Assembly (NCBI GenBank): GCA_019233415.1
Contig: JAFAMK010000173.1
Coordinates: forward strand, 1-12,025
Origin: Vulcanimicrobiota bacterium
Lineage (GTDB): Bacteria; Vulcanimicrobiota; Vulcanimicrobiia; Vulcanimicrobiales; Vulcanimicrobiaceae
Length of the DNA: 12,025 nucleotides
Reading direction: 5' to 3'
The position numbers and the translations under genes are program-made. Below, piece after piece: positions 7,641 to 12,025 of the stretch. Within the stretch, counting starts at the first letter, position 1; each line of letters begins with the position of its first letter. The notes beneath the pieces were generated by a model that was not told where the DNA came from, ran no database searches, and worked only from the letters and a program-made list of their open reading frames with translations.

Positions 7641-8255
7641 ATGAAGACGCGTCTCGCACTTCTCGCGATCGCGATTTTGCTTTCGTCATCGCGATCGGCA
7701 GACGCGACGGGCCAAGCGAAACTCTACCTCGCGTTCGGGACAAGCGAAACCGTCGGCGTTGGCATTCCGCCGGGTGGCGCTTATCCGCTCGTGTTCGCTC
7801 GGCAGTGCGGGCTTTCACCATTCGTGATCGCATCGCCCGGGGCATCAAACGTGCCAGCCTGGCCGGATCGATTGCCTCGCATCTTTTCGCTTTTCATTTC
7901 GCCCAACTACGTTCTGTTTCGCCGTATGAGAACAAACGAGCGACGATTGACCGCCTTGCTCGTGGAGGCGCACCGTCGTCGTGTGCCGGGTATCATCGTC
8001 TTACCGCCTGCGACTTCACGCCTTGCAGCCTTCATGCCCTCGTCTCGCGACGTTGCCGACGAAGAGGAGATGAGACGATACATCCGGACCCTCGTGAACG
8101 ATTCGTTGCGGTTGATAGACCTCTCGACGCTCCCGCGCGATTCACGTGATCTCTTGCGGGACGGTCTTCATCCCAGCATTCGCGGTCAGGCGAGAATCGC
8201 TGCAGAATTGTACAAGGTCGCACGCTCGATGAAGATGTGTGAGCGCATGCCATGA
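7641..8255 (+). CDS. Exported SGNH/GDSL-type hydrolase
   Basis: The ATG at 7641 gives 204 residues with a signal peptide (MKTRLALLAIAILLSSSRSADA). An ATG at 7587 in frame would add 18 residues before it and is less likely. Neither has a strong Shine-Dalgarno. The mature chain fits the small SGNH fold (thioesterase/lipase/esterase class, comparable in length to TesA): block I is AFGTSETVGVG with Ser35 as probable nucleophile, in place of GDS; block II Gly67 in ASPGASN; block III is degenerate, with Asn89 in SPNY where GxND is usual; block V is DGLHPS with Asp174 and His177. Probable reaction: ester or thioester hydrolysis outside the cytoplasm, possibly deacylation or deacetylation of a surface polymer; the substrate is unknown. 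Its TGA overlaps the secretin ATG (ATGA), so the two are translationally coupled. Fold confidence is good because Ser, Asp and His fall in the right order and spacing. Confidence 0.8.
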   Translation: MKTRLALLAIAILLSSSRSADATGQAKLYLAFGTSETVGVGIPPGGAYPLVFARQCGLSPFVIASPGASNVPAWPDRLPRIFSLFISPNYVLFRRMRTNERRLTALLVEAHRRRVPGIIVLPPATSRLAAFMPSSRDVADEEEMRRYIRTLVNDSLRLIDLSTLPRDSRDLLRDGLHPSIRGQARIAAELYKVARSMKMCERMP

Positions 8256-9670
8256 CGATCAGCCGCGCATCTTTCGTACTTTGTCTGTGTGTGGCGACGG
8301 CGATCACGCCGCCGATCCCGGCCAATGCTGCGGAGCTTCAGAATGCAACGGTGATGCTACTTTCGCCGAACTCGACTCGCGTCGTCTTCGATTTTGGTCG
8401 GCAAATGCGCATCTCGGCGACGCTCCGGCGGGTTCAGGCAGGGTTCGAGGTCGATTTCCCAGGTGCCAGCCTCGCTCACCGTACGCAAGGCTTCCCAGGT
8501 TTGTCGGCTGTGCAGTCTGTAGACTGTGAGTCGTACCGCTTCGGTACTCGCTGCACGATCGTGGGAGCCGACCTGCGCGAGGCGCGAGAGTCGCTCTTCG
8601 CATATGGCCTGTCTGTCGATGTGACAACGTCAGGCGTCGGCAATCAAACGACTACCTTGGTTCAGCCGAACGATGCGCCGCGAAGCGGCGTGCGGACTTC
8701 GACCAAAATCTACTCGCTCGTCTTCGCCGATTCGAGTGAAGTGGCGAATCTGCTCGTCACGGGTTCCGCATTAAGCCCGAACGACAGCTTCTCTCCCGTT
8801 CCGTCAGCCTTGGGGCAAGCGAACTCAACGTCGCTCGTGCCGGCGTCGGTTGCAGCGTCAGTGTCAGCTGCGGGCGTGACCGATTCGGTCCGCGTCAACG
8901 ACGAGGTCGCCGTCGATCGGCGGCGGAACCTGCTGATCGTCACAGCTGACGAGGCGCGTCAACGTGTCGTTCAGGACATCATTGCCGCGATCGACAAGCC
9001 GATGCCGAGTGTCATGCTAGAGGCCGAGATCGTCGAACTCGACGAAAACTCGGCGAGGGACGTCGGCCTTGACACATCTCCGAACGGCTCACTTGCGCAG
9101 GCGACGTTCGGCGGCCGCGACCATCAGGGACCCACTGCATCGGTCAATTTCGCCGCGAACCTCTACGCGGCCATCACCAAAGGGCACGGCCGAGTGCTCG
9201 CGCAGCCGAGAGTTCTCGCCACGAGTGGTTTGAGCGCCTCGATATTAACCGGGAGCGCGCTACCGATCTTGACCAGCATCGCCTTTCCAGGGTCGGGAGG
9301 CAGTTTCGTCCAGCAGCAAGTTCAGTACATAAATGTAGGCGTCAACCTGCAAATTCTGCCGCGCGTAAACCGCGACGGATCGGTCACGGTTCGCCTGTAT
9401 TCGGCCGTGTCGAGCGTTACTGGATACGTGCAGGGAATCCCAGAGGTGTCTCAGCGCGAGGCCACGACGCTCGCGACGACGCAGGACGGAGCCCCGGTGG
9501 TGATCGGAGGGCTGGTCCAGCGCCAAGAACTTGATCAGATGAGTAAGCTCCCTGGCGCGTCCTCGCTGCCGATCATCGGGGGCCTCTTCAAAGTCCATCA
9601 CGATTCAGCGCTCAGTACGCTGATCTACGTCGTCGTTACGCCAAGAGTCGTGACTCCGGGCGGAAGTTAA
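8252..9670 (+). CDS. Short secretin (type II/IV secretion outer-membrane channel family)
   Basis: A 472-residue member of the secretin family, which forms multimeric gated channels in the outer membrane. It has a signal peptide (cut near ANA-AE, residues 26-27) and an AMIN-like beta region (about 28-125, with possible disulfide Cys92-Cys101). One NolW/secretin-N module follows (about 152-248: IYSLVFADSSEVANLL, a Ser/Ala-rich insertion, then VDRRRNLLIVTADEARQRVV). The secretin core is about 252-466, with VLAQPRVLATSG, the long TLATTQDGAPVVIGGLVQ strand, LPIIGGLF and the closing strand LIYVVVTPRVV. It is short for the family, having only one N module. No secretion ATPase, inner-membrane platform, pseudopilin or pilotin gene is in the window, so it is an orphan here. 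Placement between an exported hydrolase and an exported protease suggests it serves their export or assembly; that is inference. Confidence 0.92.
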   Translation: MTISRASFVLCLCVATAITPPIPANAAELQNATVMLLSPNSTRVVFDFGRQMRISATLRRVQAGFEVDFPGASLAHRTQGFPGLSAVQSVDCESYRFGTRCTIVGADLREARESLFAYGLSVDVTTSGVGNQTTTLVQPNDAPRSGVRTSTKIYSLVFADSSEVANLLVTGSALSPNDSFSPVPSALGQANSTSLVPASVAASVSAAGVTDSVRVNDEVAVDRRRNLLIVTADEARQRVVQDIIAAIDKPMPSVMLEAEIVELDENSARDVGLDTSPNGSLAQATFGGRDHQGPTASVNFAANLYAAITKGHGRVLAQPRVLATSGLSASILTGSALPILTSIAFPGSGGSFVQQQVQYINVGVNLQILPRVNRDGSVTVRLYSAVSSVTGYVQGIPEVSQREATTLATTQDGAPVVIGGLVQRQELDQMSKLPGASSLPIIGGLFKVHHDSALSTLIYVVVTPRVVTPGGS

Positions 9671-9675
9671 AGGAG
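9669..9675 (+). promoter_or_regulatory. Shine-Dalgarno deciding the protease start
   Basis: AAAGGAG overlaps the secretin stop codon (TAA, 9668-9670). It sits 10 bases before the ATG at 9686 but only one base before the in-frame GTG at 9677, which rules the GTG out. Confidence 0.7.
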
Positions 9676-9685
9676 CGTGATCCCT

Positions 9686-11413
9686 ATGCAGTTCTCCACT
9701 TGGAAGCTCATGGTTCTGTCCGTCGTCGTTTTCGTAGGCAATTTGCCCTTGGTTGGATGCGGTAGTGGAGACGGTACCTCAACTGGACCGACCGGCGGAG
9801 CCTACAACGGCGTCTACGACGACGTGACCTTCAACGATCAGTCGGAGAGCCAAACCTCCTTCTGCAGTGTCTCCCACACGACACAGTTCGGCCTGCTGCG
9901 CGTGCACTACGACAACAATACGAGCGACACGCACTCCGTCTACTGGAATAGTGGGCACGCTAGCCAGTCGGTCAATGTTCTCGTCTCGATCGGCGGCCTG
10001 GATCAAGGCTATCAGAGCGTGATGCACGCGGCCGTGCAGATTTGGAGTGCCGAGTTGCAAGACCCCGCTCTGATGAAGTCGGCCAATAGCTACTTCAGCG
10101 TTCTCCCGTCCGATCAATATGATACGGCCGGCTCAAACGTCAACGCCTACATGCAAGCGGCGCCCGACCCGAGCGCGCCGTTTACGATCGCGGACTTTGG
10201 CTTCGGCCTCGATAGCACGGGGATGCGCATACAGCGCGCGTCCATTGTATTCTATTCGAGCAATGAGTCGTCAAACGTAGACTACCGCTATGCAGCTGCC
10301 TTGCATGAAGTAGGTCACATTCTCGGCCTCGCGCACAACCCCGATCTCGGCTCCATCATGTTCCACAATGCCGATCGACCAGCTGAACTTTCGGGTCAGG
10401 CGTGCTTTCAATACAACGCGAGCAACCCGACCGGGTATCCTGGCGGATCTGCTCCGCCGGCACCGCACCGAGACACCGATGTTCTGGAAAACTACTATGA
10501 TCCGATCATCAAGAACGATGACGGCGGCGGCGGCGGGCCGATTTGCAAGGGGAAGGTCTGCTACTACAGCGTCTTCCGATCAACCCTGACGCCCGTGCGA
10601 CCGCCGACTTTCCTCGATCCGAACCTTCCGCCACTGCGCCGTATCGACAACGCACACGGCGCGAGCGTGAGCCTCCCGCAGTCCTGGCGGCCGACCTATT
10701 CGGGTCCGCCAGTCGTCGTTCGCGGATTTCCGGTAACCCGTACGTCGAGCAAGTGGATACGTGGGAATGAGTATGGTTTGGCGCTCGCAGGACATTCGGA
10801 AGACTTGATTTTGTCGTCGTCTCTCGTCGCGCAGGGTGTGGTCGGACCTCCTACGCAGTCTGTGTTATCTGCCGGGGACGACTTGGTCGTTCGACCTCTT
10901 CGCCTCACGAGTCTCTACCGGCATCTCGTCGGACCCGACGAAGGACGAAAGCCAGGCGATGTCATTTTCGTCGTGGACTCTGTGCCGAGCGACGGTGGCA
11001 CGTACATCGATGACCCGGATCTTGCGACAGGGCCGAGTCCCATTCTATTCCTCAAGCGCGCCGATTCGCGGCTCAGCAAGCTGTTCGGCCGGCAGCTGTA
11101 TGCCTTCACCGAGCACTACGTGAGCAAGTGGGGCGTAGACAAGACGGGGCATATCAAGGTATTGAGCGCGCGCGCATCAAGGATCGGTACGGAAGTGAAC
11201 GGGCAGACGGCGGCTTCGATCGCCGAGCGAGCGACGAAGAAGTACGGAGCGCGAGTTCTCGATGAGCGTAGCCTCGTGACGGCCATGCTAGGCGGGCACG
11301 GCGTTCGGTCGATCGAAGGAGTCAAACGATACAGAGAGGACTTGTCCAGCGTCGAAGGGTCGCTCATGTTTGACTCGCTTGCTCGTCGCTCGCTGTCGCA
11401 GGAAGGTCACTAG
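9686..11413 (+). CDS. Matrixin-like zinc metalloprotease lipoprotein
   Basis: A 575-residue metzincin. The lipoprotein signal peptide ends in the lipobox LVGC (Cys25), followed by a Gly/Ser/Thr linker, so it should be lipid-anchored. The zinc site HEVGHILGLAH (His207, Glu208, His211, His217) is followed eight residues later by the Met-turn Met225 in SIMF, the spacing seen in M10 matrixins. A closing helix like that of matrixins (RDTDVLENYYDP) lies near 262-273. A Gly/Asp linker (278-285) and a Cys pair (ICKGKVCYY, Cys287 and Cys292) lead into a C-terminal region of about 280 residues. Part of it (about 342-500) resembles the beta domain with a G-x-V...FL pattern often found in exported proteins; the family is unassigned. 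Substrates are unknown. The gene follows the secretin by 15 bases and abuts the next gene. Catalytic class is certain from the motif; the C-terminal role is not. Confidence 0.92.
   Translation: MQFSTWKLMVLSVVVFVGNLPLVGCGSGDGTSTGPTGGAYNGVYDDVTFNDQSESQTSFCSVSHTTQFGLLRVHYDNNTSDTHSVYWNSGHASQSVNVLVSIGGLDQGYQSVMHAAVQIWSAELQDPALMKSANSYFSVLPSDQYDTAGSNVNAYMQAAPDPSAPFTIADFGFGLDSTGMRIQRASIVFYSSNESSNVDYRYAAALHEVGHILGLAHNPDLGSIMFHNADRPAELSGQACFQYNASNPTGYPGGSAPPAPHRDTDVLENYYDPIIKNDDGGGGGPICKGKVCYYSVFRSTLTPVRPPTFLDPNLPPLRRIDNAHGASVSLPQSWRPTYSGPPVVVRGFPVTRTSSKWIRGNEYGLALAGHSEDLILSSSLVAQGVVGPPTQSVLSAGDDLVVRPLRLTSLYRHLVGPDEGRKPGDVIFVVDSVPSDGGTYIDDPDLATGPSPILFLKRADSRLSKLFGRQLYAFTEHYVSKWGVDKTGHIKVLSARASRIGTEVNGQTAASIAERATKKYGARVLDERSLVTAMLGGHGVRSIEGVKRYREDLSSVEGSLMFDSLARRSLSQEGH
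10522..10536 (+). repeat. Short CGG triplet repeat in the protease linker
   Basis: Five tandem CGG units encode most of the Gly run between the catalytic domain and the C-terminal region. Slippage would change linker length by whole residues without breaking the frame. Confidence 0.6.
11400..11406 (+). promoter_or_regulatory. Shine-Dalgarno of the small secreted protein
   Basis: AGGAAGG within the last codons of the protease gene lies seven bases before the ATG at 11414, which itself directly follows the protease stop TAG. This supports both the start choice and co-transcription. Confidence 0.65.
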
Positions 11414-11908
11414 ATGATCGCGCCTCTCCTCGTGGCAGCCGGCATCGTGTTGGCCGGCCAACTGCCCACCGTATCCACCGCATCGGCTGGGATACGAGTG
11501 GGTGAAGTAGTCGTGTTCGCCGCGAGACAAAGTCTACCCGAGCGCGCCGCGTATCGGGCTGTCGGAGCGCTCGACGGTTTGGCAGGTTGGAGCGTGAGCC
11601 GCCGTGTCGTGAAAGACCTTGGCGCTACGTATCAGCAGCCGTACGAGACTTGCGACGAATTAGGGACGCCATACGTGGCAAGCGTCGAGATCAGCGAGAC
11701 GCAAGTCGTGTCGCAGGCACCGACGCACCGCTTCCGCCCGATGGCGACAGTCGTGATCTTCGACTGCCAACAGCGACGTACGATCGCGAACGTCGTGCGG
11801 CGCGGCGTAGCCGAGGGAGACGATGACCGCGAGCGCGCCTTTGACGAGGTCGCGTACGGTGCCGTTCGAGAGGCTTCGAAGGAAGTCGCCCAGGCACTTC
11901 GGCCGTAG
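11414..11908 (+). CDS. Small secreted protein, last gene of secretin-protease unit
   Basis: A 164-residue protein of no family I recognise. A hydrophobic N-terminus (MIAPLLVAAGIVLA, lacking the usual basic residues) ends in VSTASA, a plausible signal peptidase site near residue 25. The mature part looks alpha/beta: a strand GEVVVFAA, a helix with SLPERAAYRAVGAL, a strand PYVASVEI after ETCDELG, a strand ATVVIFDC, and a C-terminal helix (YGAVREASKEVAQAL). Two Cys (in ETCDE and IFDCQQ) could form a disulfide. The order of elements and the two Cys match the exported protein at 3985-4557. It starts immediately after the protease stop and has a good Shine-Dalgarno, so it belongs to the same operon. 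A chaperone, inhibitor or accessory role for the protease or secretin is possible but not shown. Confidence 0.82.
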   Translation: MIAPLLVAAGIVLAGQLPTVSTASAGIRVGEVVVFAARQSLPERAAYRAVGALDGLAGWSVSRRVVKDLGATYQQPYETCDELGTPYVASVEISETQVVSQAPTHRFRPMATVVIFDCQQRRTIANVVRRGVAEGDDDRERAFDEVAYGAVREASKEVAQALRP

Positions 11909-11927
11909 TGCGTTCGGCACGATCGGT

Positions 11928-12025
11928 TTAGCCGAGGGCGACAAGCATTTGCGCGTGCCCGAGGCAGGCGCCTTCGTGCAACATCGTAGCGCGTGTTCGG
12001 CGCGCGCGGTCAGGCCGCTGCGTCG
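11928..12025 (-). CDS. Probable C-terminal fragment of a minus-strand gene
   Basis: Reading from the window edge on the minus strand, 31 codons run open to a TAA at 11930-11928, ending in TMLHEGACLGHAQMLVALG. GC-rich third positions and the His-Glu...Gly-His...Leu-Gly ending look like a real protein end; the pattern loosely recalls the last helix of DinB-like four-helix proteins. The reading is too short to name. It would converge on the gene ending at 11908 with 19 bases between them. Confidence 0.35.
   Translation of the reverse strand, partial: TQRPDRARRTRATMLHEGACLGHAQMLVALG

Noticed and set aside
1..12025. Insertion sequence, prophage, CRISPR array, tRNA or rRNA
   Set aside because: No transposase, integrase or phage gene, no regularly spaced repeats and no tRNA or rRNA signature sequences were seen on either strand.

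Overview
The window is a high-GC bacterial chromosome segment. Exported proteins with signal peptides, a lipoprotein and an outer-membrane secretin point to a diderm. The GC-rich codon usage, the paired exported amidohydrolases and the large MASE4/PAS/GAF/SpoIIE/HATPase sensor protein would fit a soil lineage such as Eremiobacterota (WPS-2) or a similar uncultured phylum. That placement is an impression from style, not proven. No rRNA, tRNA, CRISPR array, transposase or integrase is visible.

Left part (1-3984). A beta-rich protein ending in a CFI-box C-terminal domain (plus strand, possibly cut by the window edge) converges on a two-gene minus-strand operon of exported amidohydrolases; the two stop codons overlap by 4 bp. 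The first amidohydrolase (2447-3880) keeps every expected metal ligand. The second (1119-2450), joined to it by a GTGA start/stop overlap, has lost them and looks like a pseudoenzyme partner. A 104-bp divergent intergenic region separates this operon from the next genes.

Middle (3985-7494). A small exported protein of unknown function is followed by a 957-residue membrane sensor: MASE4, PAS, GAF, SpoIIE-type PP2C phosphatase, and a C-terminal GHKL/RsbW-like ATPase. It combines the two opposing activities of a partner-switching pathway in one chain. No sigma factor or STAS partner is encoded nearby.

Right part (7495-11908). Codon usage becomes visibly less GC-biased. A 146-bp leader carries a compact hairpin set with a possible pseudoknot. 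It is followed by a tight four-gene unit: SGNH/GDSL hydrolase, secretin (ATGA overlap), matrixin-like zinc metalloprotease lipoprotein (Shine-Dalgarno overlapping the secretin stop), and a small secreted protein (zero spacing). The last resembles the exported protein at 3985-4557 in layout. All four products are predicted to leave the cytoplasm. An orphan secretin co-transcribed with a surface protease and a lipase-like hydrolase is the best candidate for an undescribed system here. The window ends in what is probably the C-terminus of a minus-strand gene.
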